In this document: piece after piece, positions 1 to 6,923 of the stretch
Layout: the number at the start of each line of letters is the position of its first letter
Numbering within the stretch: the first letter of the stretch is position 1
IMG/VR virus record: IMGVR_UViG_3300045964_000102
Coordinates: 1 to 33,247 of that record
Length of the DNA stretch: 33,247 nt
Direction: 5' to 3' (one strand)
Source: a virus
Position numbers and translations under genes: made by a program
The notes under the pieces: generated by a model
What the model saw: the letters and a program-made list of their open reading frames with translations, nothing else
Databases searched by the model: none
What the model was told of the DNA's origin: nothing

Positions 1-335
1 TCGGGCGGATCGAAATAAATGAAGGTCGCAGCGTTTTTATTGACGACGCCGCCATTGGCGTAAAAGCGAATGTATTGCTCGCCAAATTCGAGCACGTAGG
101 CCTGCAGCGTCGAGAACACAAACGGCACAAGGCGAACGCGCTTGGTCGGATCCTTGGCGAAATTGATCCATTCGGTGCCCGGCCGGCGGCGGAGGCCGCC
201 TTGCTTCATCACCATCCAATTGACGCATTGCGCCAGGCCCATGCGCCAATGATCGATGTCCACCCGCGAGAACAAACGGGGGGAGAGTTCGCCGCGAACG
301 AAAGTCGGCTGGATCGGGTAAAGCGGGCCAGCCAT
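1..335 (-). CDS. Large tail protein (tail nozzle/hub type), N-terminal 111 residues, runs off the left edge
   Basis: An open frame begins at an ATG at 335 and has no stop before the window edge. The visible N-terminus reads MAGPLYPIQPTFVRGELSP and continues with the GELSPRL..RVD....Y/W..GL..C.N......GG..RRPGT pattern that I know from large podovirus tail proteins encoded right after the gp11-like tail adaptor. It starts 4 bases after the stop of that adaptor gene, with a GGTGAGG sequence just upstream, so the two are probably translated together. Family members are usually several hundred residues long, so most of the gene lies outside the window. Its likely role is the distal tail tube (T7 gp12-like position), acting in the virion. 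The position is observed; the tail role is family knowledge. Confidence 0.72.
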   Translation of the reverse strand, partial: MAGPLYPIQPTFVRGELSPRLFSRVDIDHWRMGLAQCVNWMVMKQGGLRRRPGTEWINFAKDPTKRVRLVPFVFSTLQAYVLEFGEQYIRFYANGGVVNKNAATFIYFDPP

Positions 336-339
336 GGCC

Positions 340-924
340 TCACCTCACCATTATGATTTCGGAATCGTCGGGCTCCTCGGGAAATCCCTCGAGACTGTCA
401 ATGCGGACGGCTTCCAGGAACGAGACATTGGCAACGTCGAGCAATTGCTTGGAAAACGACGCCTTGCCTGTAATCCAGAAAGCATAGTTTGCGGCCAGGA
501 TTTGCGATAGCAGGTCGACAAAGATCGGCGTGAACAGCGCACTATTTTCCTGCCGAAAGATATAGCGCACCGGCAGCGGCGCCGGCTTATCGGTCAGGAT
601 CTTGGTGCCTTCGACGATGTAGGGAATTTGCGGAGAGTTGCGCCGGCCGTCTGCCGTGAGCGGCAGGATGCGCAGGGAATCGTCGGGCACCTGGTACTGA
701 TAGCGCCATTCGAAGGCGGGCTTTTCCGTATCCGTGGCCAGCAATTTGCGACTGAGCGCAAAATTCCAGGTGTGCCGCTGCAGCAGGACGTCGCGCTGCA
801 GCGGGTAATTGCGGTTAAGCCAGCGGGCAACCGCCTTTTCGTCCGTTGTGGAGAGGACCGACTCCTCCGCCAGTTTATCGAGCACAGCGTTGAATATCTG
901 TGTCTCCGAAAACCCGGAAGGCAT
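340..924 (-). CDS. Tail tubular protein A / tail adaptor (T7 gp11-like), 194 aa
   Basis: The 194-residue protein has the length and style of T7 gp11 tail adaptors: an N-terminal helical part (SETQIFNAVLDKLAEE), a conserved R.YP..RD.LL..H.W.FA pattern near residues 38-60, the F.W.Y.Y..P.D.LR stretch near 70-85, and a C-terminal A...A..ITG......LL....F..A helical part. Such proteins form the ring between portal and tail nozzle. It lies between the capsid/portal block and the partial large tail protein, as expected in T7-like and related podoviruses. The start at 924 is the first ATG of the frame, 9 bases after the stop of the preceding small gene. Confidence 0.8.
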   Translation of the reverse strand: MPSGFSETQIFNAVLDKLAEESVLSTTDEKAVARWLNRNYPLQRDVLLQRHTWNFALSRKLLATDTEKPAFEWRYQYQVPDDSLRILPLTADGRRNSPQIPYIVEGTKILTDKPAPLPVRYIFRQENSALFTPIFVDLLSQILAANYAFWITGKASFSKQLLDVANVSFLEAVRIDSLEGFPEEPDDSEIIMVR

Positions 925-933
925 GCGTCCCCC

Positions 934-1128
934 TTACGGCAGCGACGGTTGTGGCACTACGCCGAGACGTTGCCGACGCGCCTTGCGCGATTCGTATAGC
1001 GCCGCCTGTTGTGGATTGGTGAAACCGGTCGGCGTCCCCGGCCGGAAGGGCGGCGGATCGTCTTCGATTGGCACCTTTTTCGATGCCTCGACAATCATGC
1101 TCCGATCGATGGTGCGCGGATCCGTCAA
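934..1128 (-). CDS. Small hypothetical protein (64 aa) of the head-tail operon
   Basis: This small, Pro- and Arg-rich protein starts at an ATG (1128) that overlaps the stop of the preceding gene as ATGA. It ends 9 bases before the tail adaptor gene. No domain is recognised; the sequence includes a TNPQQAALYESRKARRQ helix-like part. Coupling to its neighbours and its place between capsid and tail adaptor make it a probable real gene, perhaps a minor virion or assembly protein, but the function is unknown. Confidence 0.55.
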   Translation of the reverse strand: MTDPRTIDRSMIVEASKKVPIEDDPPPFRPGTPTGFTNPQQAALYESRKARRQRLGVVPQPSLP

Positions 1129-1340
1129 CCGCCACTCTCCTCTTGCGGAACAGCGCGAAGCGCCTTTTGGCTACGAATCGCCCGGCCGCGCAGGCCCACC
1201 TTACCAAAGGCGATGTCGATAGCGCGATGGGCCGCCCGTTCGGCGCCTCCCATTTGGCTCTCGACCTCTTTTTGCTCCTCGAGATATTTGCGATTGGCTT
1301 CCGCCAGCGTGACGGTCCCGTCGGGCTCTCTCTTTGCCAT
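1125..1340 (-). CDS. Small hypothetical protein (71 aa), charged helical
   Basis: The protein begins MAKREPDGTVTLAEANRKYL and is mostly charged and probably helical. I place the start at 1340 because an AGGGAG motif precedes that ATG at proper distance; an in-frame ATG at 1364 lies inside the 3' arm region of a strong hairpin and has no ribosome-binding site. Its stop overlaps the next start (ATGA at 1125-1128). It is the first gene after the major capsid gene and its downstream hairpin. Function unknown. Confidence 0.55.
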   Translation of the reverse strand: MAKREPDGTVTLAEANRKYLEEQKEVESQMGGAERAAHRAIDIAFGKVGLRGRAIRSQKALRAVPQEESGG

Positions 1341-1371
1341 GGTCGGCTCCCTGGCTTTCGGCATGGGAAGA

Positions 1372-1408
1372 TGGACGGGCGGCGAATGCCGAGTTCGCCA
1401 CCCGTCCA
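1372..1408 (-). terminator. Strong stem-loop after the major capsid gene
   Basis: Two 15-base arms (1372-1386 and 1394-1408) with a 7-base loop follow the capsid stop by 24 bases. In minus-strand RNA all 15 positions pair, with one G-U; in plus-strand RNA that position would be a C-A mismatch, which argues that the minus-strand transcript is the functional one. The U run after it is weak (TCTTCCC), so it may be a partial terminator, an attenuator lowering expression after the capsid gene, or an RNA-stability element. Confidence 0.6.
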
Positions 1409-1431
1409 GACTCGCGAGTCAAACTACCACG

Positions 1432-2445
1432 TCAGCCGTTACTCTGCAGGCAGGCGATCGGGATTTGCTTGCGCTCGGGATAGACGCGCAGCCAGTTCGC
1501 CGCGGCCCGCAGTTCGGTATCGGTCGGGGAGCGCCCGGCCATGGACGACGAGGTCCACTTGATGCCGTACGGGTGCATGCAGTATTGGCGCCGCGTCCAC
1601 AATTCCTCTACGCCAGCACCATTGCCCTGGGCCGGATAGCGGAACGTCTCCACCGGCACGTCGGGCGGCACTTCCGCCCAGCCAAAGGCATTCTTACCGA
1701 CCAGGTAGGTGTGATACATGAGGCGATTGGTGCCGGCGATCGCCGGGCAACCGTCATCCTTCACGACCTGATAGCCGAGATAGGTAGGAAAGCGGACCTT
1801 GCCTTCGCTATCCGGAATGAAGTCGATCAGGTTTTGCTTGGCGAGGTTCGTATAGACGACCGAGTGCATGAGGATGGTGTCGAGCACGTCGGACGCATCG
1901 CCCATGGTCTGTGCCGCGTCGAGGATGGCGTTGGCCGAGACCTTTTCCGCCGCCGTTGGGGCGCCGGCCGCATCGGTGCCGATGATGGTGGAGAAATCGC
2001 CACCGTTCGAGGCGGTATTTGAGGCAATGACCCCGCGCAGTGTCGAGACCAGGTGCCGCTGGAATTCACGCGCCCACCAGGCGGAGACGCGGGAAGAAAT
2101 GCGTTTCATCGGATCGTCGCCGGCGAGCTCCGAGACCAGGTCGGCGTCGGACCAGGCCTTGTTCCGGTTCTGCCGGATGGCGATGTCAGTTGCCGCCGCG
2201 ATCTTGTCGGGCGTGGCCAGCACTGCCGGATCGTCGGACGAGATATTGGCAGTCGAGGCGTCTGCCAGGTCATTCCAGAATGGCACGTTGACGGTTTGCC
2301 CGCCGCCACTCAGGAAGGACGAAAGTTGGGCGTCCTGCCGCAGGATGCCGGATTGAAAGATGGCCGTTTTGGTCATCGTTTCTTTCAGCATGTAGGGCAC
2401 GAAGACGGCCGGGATGACGGCGTCGGAGAGTCGGGTAACAGCCAT
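1432..2445 (-). CDS. Major capsid protein (Gp13-like, HK97-type fold expected), 337 aa
   Basis: This is the main shell protein. The N-terminus (VTRLSDAVIPAVFVPYMLKE), a QTVNVPFWNDL segment, then N...KAWSDADLVSELAGDDPM and a later MHSVVYTNLAKQNLIDFIPDSEG segment match the family of phage major capsid proteins that carry ..A.SD.A...AG.DP.. and a LI...P.S.G.I..Y.GY.V..DD pattern. Length (337) fits. It is directly downstream of the scaffold gene and followed by a strong hairpin, both typical for a capsid gene. The start at 2445 has a GGAGACC ribosome-binding site. Residues 25-60 are probably the N-terminal arm. An HK97 fold is expected from the family, not visible directly. Confidence 0.85.
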   Translation of the reverse strand: MAVTRLSDAVIPAVFVPYMLKETMTKTAIFQSGILRQDAQLSSFLSGGGQTVNVPFWNDLADASTANISSDDPAVLATPDKIAAATDIAIRQNRNKAWSDADLVSELAGDDPMKRISSRVSAWWAREFQRHLVSTLRGVIASNTASNGGDFSTIIGTDAAGAPTAAEKVSANAILDAAQTMGDASDVLDTILMHSVVYTNLAKQNLIDFIPDSEGKVRFPTYLGYQVVKDDGCPAIAGTNRLMYHTYLVGKNAFGWAEVPPDVPVETFRYPAQGNGAGVEELWTRRQYCMHPYGIKWTSSSMAGRSPTDTELRAAANWLRVYPERKQIPIACLQSNG

Positions 2446-2474
2446 GAGCGGTCTCCATCGGGTTATGGCCGCTC
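2446..2474 (-). promoter_or_regulatory. Leader hairpin presenting the capsid ribosome-binding site
   Basis: In minus-strand RNA, GAGCGG (2469-2474) pairs with CCGCTC (2446-2451), and the GGAGA ribosome-binding site lies in the loop, ending immediately before the capsid ATG. Such a loop-exposed site could favour initiation. The structure is seen in the sequence; any effect is inference. Confidence 0.35.
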
Positions 2475-2486
2475 ATGGCCTTGAGG

Positions 2487-3377
2487 TTATTGATCCTTTC
2501 CGAAGCGGTTTTTGAACAGCGCTTTTTCAGGGTCTTTGCCTGCGGCTTTGATGAGCGACCGGGCTAGGTCCGGATTCTCGCGGGCGATGCGACCTTGCTC
2601 GGTGAGGTTTTCCTGGCCGTCCTTCCACGGATTGGCATTCGTGAAATGGCCTGGGCCGCCGCCGTGCATGCGGTCCTCCTGGAAAAGGCCTTCACCGACC
2701 GTTGCGAGCGCGAACGCCAATTTGGAGTCCGCGATATTGCCGCCGGCGTCGATTAGTCCTGCCGCCTTGAAGGTCTCAGCGAGACCTAACCCCCGGAGCC
2801 CTGCTTTCGCATGACCGATATTCTTGATGTAGCCTTCGCCATCGGTCGGACCCCACTTTGCCAGGATCTCCTGGTGAGCACTGCCCACCCGACGCTTCAT
2901 GCCTTCCTGCGCTTCATCCATTTGCTTGGCGAAGCGCTGCACAAATTTGTCGTGAAGATGCTGGGCCTGCCTGGGGGACAAGTCAGCCTCATGCGACCAA
3001 TTCTTGTATTCGGTCGCGAAGGCATCATCGTACGGGAAATTTTCCGGGACCCCCTGCGGCAACTTGAAAGCGTAGTCGCCGGGAGTCTTCGGTTTCCCTA
3101 AGGCGGTATAGACCTTGTCGTAGTCTTCCCGCGGCGCGTTTGCCTCGGGAATGACAATGGCCTTACCGAGACGACCCTCCAATTCCCTGTACGAGTTTAT
3201 CACTACGTCCGGGGTATTGGATTTGTCCCATCCCTTTTTCGTGACGAGATCACGGTTGCCTGCATCCTGCAGACCGGAAAGCCACGACGAGTCGCCAACG
3301 ACGGGCGAGGCCGGCGTTGACGGTTGCTGACCTTGGGGTTGCCCGCTTTGCGCGGACCCGCTCGGTGCATCTGGCAT
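2487..3377 (-). CDS. Head assembly scaffold protein (T7 gp9-like), 296 aa
   Basis: The gene lies between the portal block and the major capsid gene, the standard place for scaffold. The N-terminal 30 residues are Gly/Pro/Gln/Ser-rich and disordered. Then come W..GLQD...RD.V..K.W......V..SYRELE..LG (residues about 32-72), A.....DYD..Y..LG.P.TP..Y, F, and a long charged helical part (SPRQAQHLHDKFVQRFAKQMDEA), a layout usual for podovirus scaffolds. The C-terminus is basic (KALFKNRFGKDQ), as needed for binding coat protein. It acts inside the prohead and is expelled or degraded during packaging. The start at 3377 gives the expected disordered N-terminus. Confidence 0.82.
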   Translation of the reverse strand: MPDAPSGSAQSGQPQGQQPSTPASPVVGDSSWLSGLQDAGNRDLVTKKGWDKSNTPDVVINSYRELEGRLGKAIVIPEANAPREDYDKVYTALGKPKTPGDYAFKLPQGVPENFPYDDAFATEYKNWSHEADLSPRQAQHLHDKFVQRFAKQMDEAQEGMKRRVGSAHQEILAKWGPTDGEGYIKNIGHAKAGLRGLGLAETFKAAGLIDAGGNIADSKLAFALATVGEGLFQEDRMHGGGPGHFTNANPWKDGQENLTEQGRIARENPDLARSLIKAAGKDPEKALFKNRFGKDQ

Positions 3378-3380
3378 CTT

Positions 3381-3734
3381 TTATCCCTCCAATGGATTTG
3401 GCGCAATCCCGGTTGTACCTGCGGCCGTTTGTCGAGCGGCTAATTCCAATGAAAGGATTTCTGCGTCCGACATTCGCAGGTATTGAAAGATGCGCCCGTA
3501 AGCTGCTCGCATCCCTTCATTGAAAACGATGGTGTCGCGATCGCCGGTCTCCGGCGGCGTCACCCGATAAAATCCTGTGTAATTCGCAAGATCGACCAGG
3601 ACCAGGCCTTGGTCCTCGCCATCCGGTGTCCCCGTAAAAACGCGCTGATAGGCGAGCGCGATACGCGCTTCGGCTTCAAAGCGCGAAGCCGGCTGACCTG
3701 ACAAAAGCCTTATCAGGCTTTGGAAGAAGGGCAT
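3381..3734 (-). CDS. Bbp19-like phage protein (117 aa)
   Basis: The protein starts MPFFQSLIRLLSGQ and contains AYQRVFTGTPDGE...VLVDLANYTGF, followed by FNEGMRAAYGRIFQYLRMSD. This corresponds to the Bbp19-type domain (YQRVF.G.....VL.DL....gf, then EG.R.....IL) of small proteins beside the portal in Bordetella phage BPP-1-like podoviruses. I place the start at 3734 (GAAAGATCCC upstream) and not further upstream, since the longer frame would lie wholly inside the neighbouring gene. It ends 3 bases before the scaffold start. Exact function is unknown; a role in head assembly is inferred from position. Confidence 0.7.
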   Translation of the reverse strand: MPFFQSLIRLLSGQPASRFEAEARIALAYQRVFTGTPDGEDQGLVLVDLANYTGFYRVTPPETGDRDTIVFNEGMRAAYGRIFQYLRMSDAEILSLELAARQTAAGTTGIAPNPLEG

Positions 3735-3955
3735 GGGATCTTTCGCGCATAAAGAATGCCTTTGATGGTTCGGTAGGCATAGCCGTCCTGGGTCGGACCC
3801 GGACACGGACAATCGGCATAATCAATGTCACAGTTCGGGCAAATACCGAAGGCGCCGCAATCAGCGGCGAAGACGACGCGGATCCACTTACGCGCCGGAC
3901 GGGAAGCCCGACGACGGCGGGACCGGGGCCTTTCCGAATTGGCTAAGGAGTGCAT
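3713..3955 (-). CDS. Small Cys-rich protein overlapping portal end (up to 80 aa)
   Basis: The frame carries AADCGAFGICPNCDIDYADCPCPGPTQDGYAYR, which resembles a recurrent family of small phage proteins with a C..C...DYADCPCPGPTQD pattern, probably zinc-binding. The only usable start in frame is the ATG at 3955, inside the last 68 bases of the portal gene, and it lacks a clear ribosome-binding site; the first 25 residues (Arg-rich) may therefore be an artefact or the true start a non-standard codon. It overlaps the start of the Bbp19-like gene by 22 bases. I am fairly sure of the conserved middle part, less so of the N-terminus. Confidence 0.6.
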   Translation of the reverse strand: MHSLANSERPRSRRRRASRPARKWIRVVFAADCGAFGICPNCDIDYADCPCPGPTQDGYAYRTIKGILYARKIPCPSSKA

Positions 3956-5789
3956 TTGTTGACTGCATTGCTTGGTCCGTTGCCGTCGGATTGTTGGTCA
4001 TTCCGCCCTTCATGCGATCGAGCAAGCCGCCCATGGCGTCGGCAATCGCCGGAGCGGTTTGCGCAGTTTCACCGACATTGCGGCCGGCAATCGAGGCGTC
4101 TTTCGCCATTTCGGCGCCTTGTTTGCCCATGGCCATGGCCTTCATCATGTTCTGTTGCTGCATCGTGGCCTGACGATTTTGCGCCATGACCGTCTCGGGC
4201 ACGATCACGTCGGCCGGCGCTCCAAAGATCTCGCGCAACAGGCGCACGGTCTTATCGAGATCGAAATTGTCGAGAATGTCCGGCTTCACCTTCACCATTG
4301 GCAGGGCGACATTGAGCAATTGCGTGGTGCCGACACCTTCATTGGCCCGCCGCATGCGGTCCAATGGCGAGGTCATCTTGACCGAGATCGGCATGCCGCG
4401 CAGCGATTCGGGCGGCGCCAGCGGCGAATTCGGACGGAAAATCCCGCGCCGGCTCAGAATGCCGAGCTCGCGATCGCACATGACAGACAGGGCGCCTTGG
4501 ATCTTGCCGCCGGCCGGACCGAGCAATTCGCCCTTTTCGTTCGACCGAATCATCGCCTCGGTCGCGGTCATTTCCGGGTTTTTAATGAGTGTTTGGAACA
4601 GGTTAATGTAGAGGGTTTCCTTGACCTGGGTGCGCCGCACCTCCATGACTTTCTCGGCAAAGTCGGGCGATTGCGCCGTAATCAGCGGCTTGACCCGCAG
4701 CGAGCCGTCGGCGCCGACCGCGCCCAAATTGACGGCGCGGGGATTGAGGTTCGGCCGGTTCATCACCCCGTCATTGGGCATTCCGAGCGGCGGATCGGTC
4801 CACTGCCCGAAGGCGCGGAGCTCGCCCTTGCCCATGAGTTGCAGCGATTTGATTTCCGAGAGCGCCAGCATGATCGGGCTTTCGGCATAAGGCCCGTTGT
4901 CTTGCTGCAGCCAGTGATAGACGGAGAAGGGGAATTCGTGAAAGCCGCCGTCGCCCAGCATGTGCTCGGTGTCGATCTCACAATAGTAGGAAGCGATTTG
5001 GCTTCCCCGCATTGTGCCCTCGAGATTGGCGCTTCCCATTTCCATGCGCGGGCAGACAGCGTGAATAACCGGCACGATCACATCGTATTCGCCGTTATCC
5101 CAAGCTTGCTGCACCCTGGTTGAGACGCGCTTACGCTCGAACTTCTGCACCAATTGCTTCACGGTGAAGCGTCGGATCCGGAAATTGGTATCGACGTTGC
5201 CGTAGTCGTTGGTCGCCAGCAGGTTTTCGGTGAGCGGACAGTATTGATAGCGGTAGGGCGTCGGCACGTCGCCTGGCCGGATGCGCATGTCGTCTTGCTC
5301 GATATACATAACGCCGGTCCCGAAGGCGACACACGATCGCATGGCTTTTTGGTGTGACGGGATAAAGCCGGCGCGGGGATCGTAGCGCAGCGCAAATTGG
5401 AAATTGCGTAGCCGTTCCAGGTAAATGTTTTCCTCATCCGTGGTCTTGTCGTGCATGATGTCGGCAACGCTCAAGCCGTGCCACTTTTCCGATTGCGGCG
5501 TGACGAGCGATTCCATGCCGGACGCCAGCCGGTCGCAGGCCATCATGCCGGTATTGTCGTAGATCGATTTCACGCGATTGGTGGAATTCGGGCCAGGCAT
5601 GGTGCTGCCGCTAATGCGACCGCTGCCATAACCACTGACGCCGCCGCCGTACATCATGTACGAGAATGCGGTCTCCACCGATTCGGTCGGCATCACCAGC
5701 TTGGCAATGTCGAGCCAGATCGTGACCCAATTCACGCGATCGGAAGACATGACATTGGCGCGATCAATAATGTCTGCCGCTATGCCCAC
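3888..5789 (-). CDS. Portal / head-to-tail connector protein, 633 aa
   Basis: A 633-residue portal of the T7-type head-to-tail connecting family (PF12236). Visible family features: the N-terminal W...W..IA..V.P stretch (residues 20-35), a STNRV..IYDNTGM.A.D.LASGM.S..TPQSEKWH segment (about 69-105), then F.....Y.PRAGF..SHQ.A.RS.VAFGTGV.YIE, with later R.F....LVQKF and a GP...K.Q mid-region, and a Gln/Met/Ala-rich, disordered C-terminus. Dodecamers form the DNA channel and bind terminase and tail adaptor. It is preceded at 4 bases by the HExxH mini-protein and followed by the Bbp19-like and scaffold genes. The start at 5789 follows the preceding stop closely. Confidence 0.9.
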   Translation of the reverse strand: MGIAADIIDRANVMSSDRVNWVTIWLDIAKLVMPTESVETAFSYMMYGGGVSGYGSGRISGSTMPGPNSTNRVKSIYDNTGMMACDRLASGMESLVTPQSEKWHGLSVADIMHDKTTDEENIYLERLRNFQFALRYDPRAGFIPSHQKAMRSCVAFGTGVMYIEQDDMRIRPGDVPTPYRYQYCPLTENLLATNDYGNVDTNFRIRRFTVKQLVQKFERKRVSTRVQQAWDNGEYDVIVPVIHAVCPRMEMGSANLEGTMRGSQIASYYCEIDTEHMLGDGGFHEFPFSVYHWLQQDNGPYAESPIMLALSEIKSLQLMGKGELRAFGQWTDPPLGMPNDGVMNRPNLNPRAVNLGAVGADGSLRVKPLITAQSPDFAEKVMEVRRTQVKETLYINLFQTLIKNPEMTATEAMIRSNEKGELLGPAGGKIQGALSVMCDRELGILSRRGIFRPNSPLAPPESLRGMPISVKMTSPLDRMRRANEGVGTTQLLNVALPMVKVKPDILDNFDLDKTVRLLREIFGAPADVIVPETVMAQNRQATMQQQNMMKAMAMGKQGAEMAKDASIAGRNVGETAQTAPAIADAMGGLLDRMKGGMTNNPTATDQAMQSTNALLSQFGKAPVPPSSGFPSGA

Positions 5790-5792
5790 GAT

Positions 5793-6101
5793 CTAGCCTC
5801 CGTACCGGTTATAGGCTTCGATCTCGTACGGATTTTTGCGGTAGCCTACGCGCAACAAAAACCAAAAATACTTAAGGTGCCAGCGGATCAATCCTTCGCG
5901 TTCCATCTGTTCGTAGTGCACCCGCTCATGCTGGCGTAGCACCTCGAGTTGGCCGCGGGCATAAATGTCGCGCCGGACGTGAACGCAACGCCATGGCATC
6001 GGGATTGCCCACATATCGAACGGCCGCAGGAAGCAGTGTTCCCACAGCCAATTGGCCGGCCTAAACCATGGTTCCCAATACAGCTTGGCGGGCGGTCCCA
6101 T
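5793..6101 (-). CDS. Minimal HExxH zinc-protease-like protein, 102 aa
   Basis: The protein has the motif HERVHYEQ at about residues 58-65 (H-E-x-x-H) followed after an aromatic helix (KYFWFLLRVGYRKNP) by EIEAYN, where the last E could be a third zinc ligand, as in gluzincin-like minimal peptidase domains. The N-terminal half is Trp-rich (YWEPWF, NWLWEHC, MWAIPMPW), with no clean signal peptide. The gene overlaps its upstream neighbour by one base (TAATG) and ends 4 bases before the portal start, so it is expressed with the head genes. Zinc binding or proteolysis is inferred from motif only; cleavage of scaffold or a cell-wall role are both possible. Confidence 0.7.
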   Translation of the reverse strand: MGPPAKLYWEPWFRPANWLWEHCFLRPFDMWAIPMPWRCVHVRRDIYARGQLEVLRQHERVHYEQMEREGLIRWHLKYFWFLLRVGYRKNPYEIEAYNRYGG

Positions 6102-6295
6102 TACGTAACCTGTGAAGCGGCGCGGCTCGCGCCCAGCACGACCGGCGGGTTATCCTGAATTTTTTGCGTCAATTGTTTGTCGGACTCGTCCAACCGGTTC
6201 AGACGATCACGCTGTTCCTGGTCAGTTTGCGACGGCCCCGTCGAAGACGACGGATAAGGCACGTACTGCGTTTGGCCGCTGGAAAAGCACATCAT
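6101..6295 (-). CDS. MCF(G/S) mini-protein 1 (64 aa)
   Basis: First residues MMCFSSGQTQYVPYPS, then a helical, charged middle (QTDQEQRDRLNRLDESDKQL) and a DNPPVVLG tail. It is one of four consecutive small genes whose products start M(M)C(F/M) followed by Gly/Ser and then a Q.QY.P.P segment. The DNPP tail is shared with the next paralogue. Start and stop overlap neighbours (ATGA with the upstream gene; TAATG with the downstream gene). Similar mini-proteins occur beside portals of other podoviruses; their function is not known to me. Confidence 0.65.
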   Translation of the reverse strand: MMCFSSGQTQYVPYPSSSTGPSQTDQEQRDRLNRLDESDKQLTQKIQDNPPVVLGASRAASQVT

Positions 6296-6504
6296 GTCAC
6301 CCCTGACACTGCGGAGCCCTTGGCGGTCCCGCCCAGCGTGTCGGCCGGCGGATTGTCAATCAATTGCGTTTGCCCGGAGAGCAAGCCGGCGCGGATCTCC
6401 TGAAAGCGCTGGAATGAATCGGAACCGGGCGGCGCCGGCGTGTCTTTTGGCGCCTGCGGTTGTGGCATGTATTGCGGTGAACTTCCTCCCCCGAAGCACA
6501 TCAC
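6292..6504 (-). CDS. MCFGGG mini-protein 2 (70 aa)
   Basis: Begins MMCFGGGSSPQYMPQPQAP, then Pro-rich linker, a short helix (SFQRFQEIRAGLL) and IDNPPADTLGG near the end, matching the DNPP tail of paralogue 1. Its start and stop overlap both neighbours as ATGA, indicating translational coupling. The Cys at position 3 followed by Gly repeats is shared by all four paralogues. Confidence 0.65.
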   Translation of the reverse strand: MMCFGGGSSPQYMPQPQAPKDTPAPPGSDSFQRFQEIRAGLLSGQTQLIDNPPADTLGGTAKGSAVSGVT

Positions 6505-6707
6505 TCGTTTCCTCGCTGTTTTCTATCAGGCTCGGAAATTTTGGTTGCGTTCGATCCGTACTTATCGATCGCCTGCGCATTCTTGGCGGCATCATCGCCA
6601 AGCGCTGCATGCAATCGCGCCAATCGCGCCACCTCGGCCTGGCTGGCGCCGCCCGGATCGGGCGGAGTGTAGTATTGAACTTGATTGCCGCCGCCGCCCA
6701 TGCACAT
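6501..6707 (-). CDS. MCMGGG mini-protein 3 (68 aa)
   Basis: Begins MCMGGGGNQVQYYTPPDPGG and continues with an Ala/Arg/Asp-rich helix (QAEVARLARLHAALGDDAAK). It overlaps paralogue 2 as ATGA and has a GGAGACC ribosome-binding site. Third of four tandem divergent copies. Confidence 0.65.
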   Translation of the reverse strand: MCMGGGGNQVQYYTPPDPGGASQAEVARLARLHAALGDDAAKNAQAIDKYGSNATKISEPDRKQRGNE

Positions 6708-6716
6708 GGCGGTCTC

Positions 6717-6923
6717 CTATGCGACGTTTGATTGACCGAGTTTGACGGCTTGCGAAGTCGTGCCGTAGTCGGATGCACCAAGGCCGCCGGTGAGAACGGT
6801 TGACCCCAGGCCGGCCGCGGCGATCGCCTTTTGCCGTTCCTGTTGCACTCGCGTCAAAGCTTCTTGTTTGTCAGTTGACGGTGGCTGGGGCGGAGGGGGC
6901 GGAGGCGGGCTTCCCATGCACAT
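6717..6923 (-). CDS. MCMG poly-proline mini-protein 4 (68 aa) with LGSTVLTGGLG tail
   Basis: Begins MCMGSPPPPPPPQPP, then a helix (KQEALTRVQQERQKAIAAAG) and LGSTVLTGGLGASDYGTTSQ, a pattern common to small podovirus proteins encoded near portal genes (...G..STILTG..G...). The frame is open much further upstream, but the ATG at 6923 has a GGAGAC ribosome-binding site at good distance and restores the family N-terminus. It overlaps the end of the GNAT-like gene by 53 bases in another frame. Confidence 0.7.
   Translation of the reverse strand: MCMGSPPPPPPPQPPSTDKQEALTRVQQERQKAIAAAGLGSTVLTGGLGASDYGTTSQAVKLGQSNVA

Noticed and set aside
1009-2022. 337-residue plus-strand open frame across the capsid gene
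   Set aside because: Antisense to the capsid gene, spans the post-capsid hairpin, Arg/Gly-rich shadow composition.
3972-5123. 383-residue plus-strand open frame across the portal gene
   Set aside because: Antisense to a clear portal protein; His/Arg/Leu-rich composition typical of the complement of GC-rich coding sequence, no domain.
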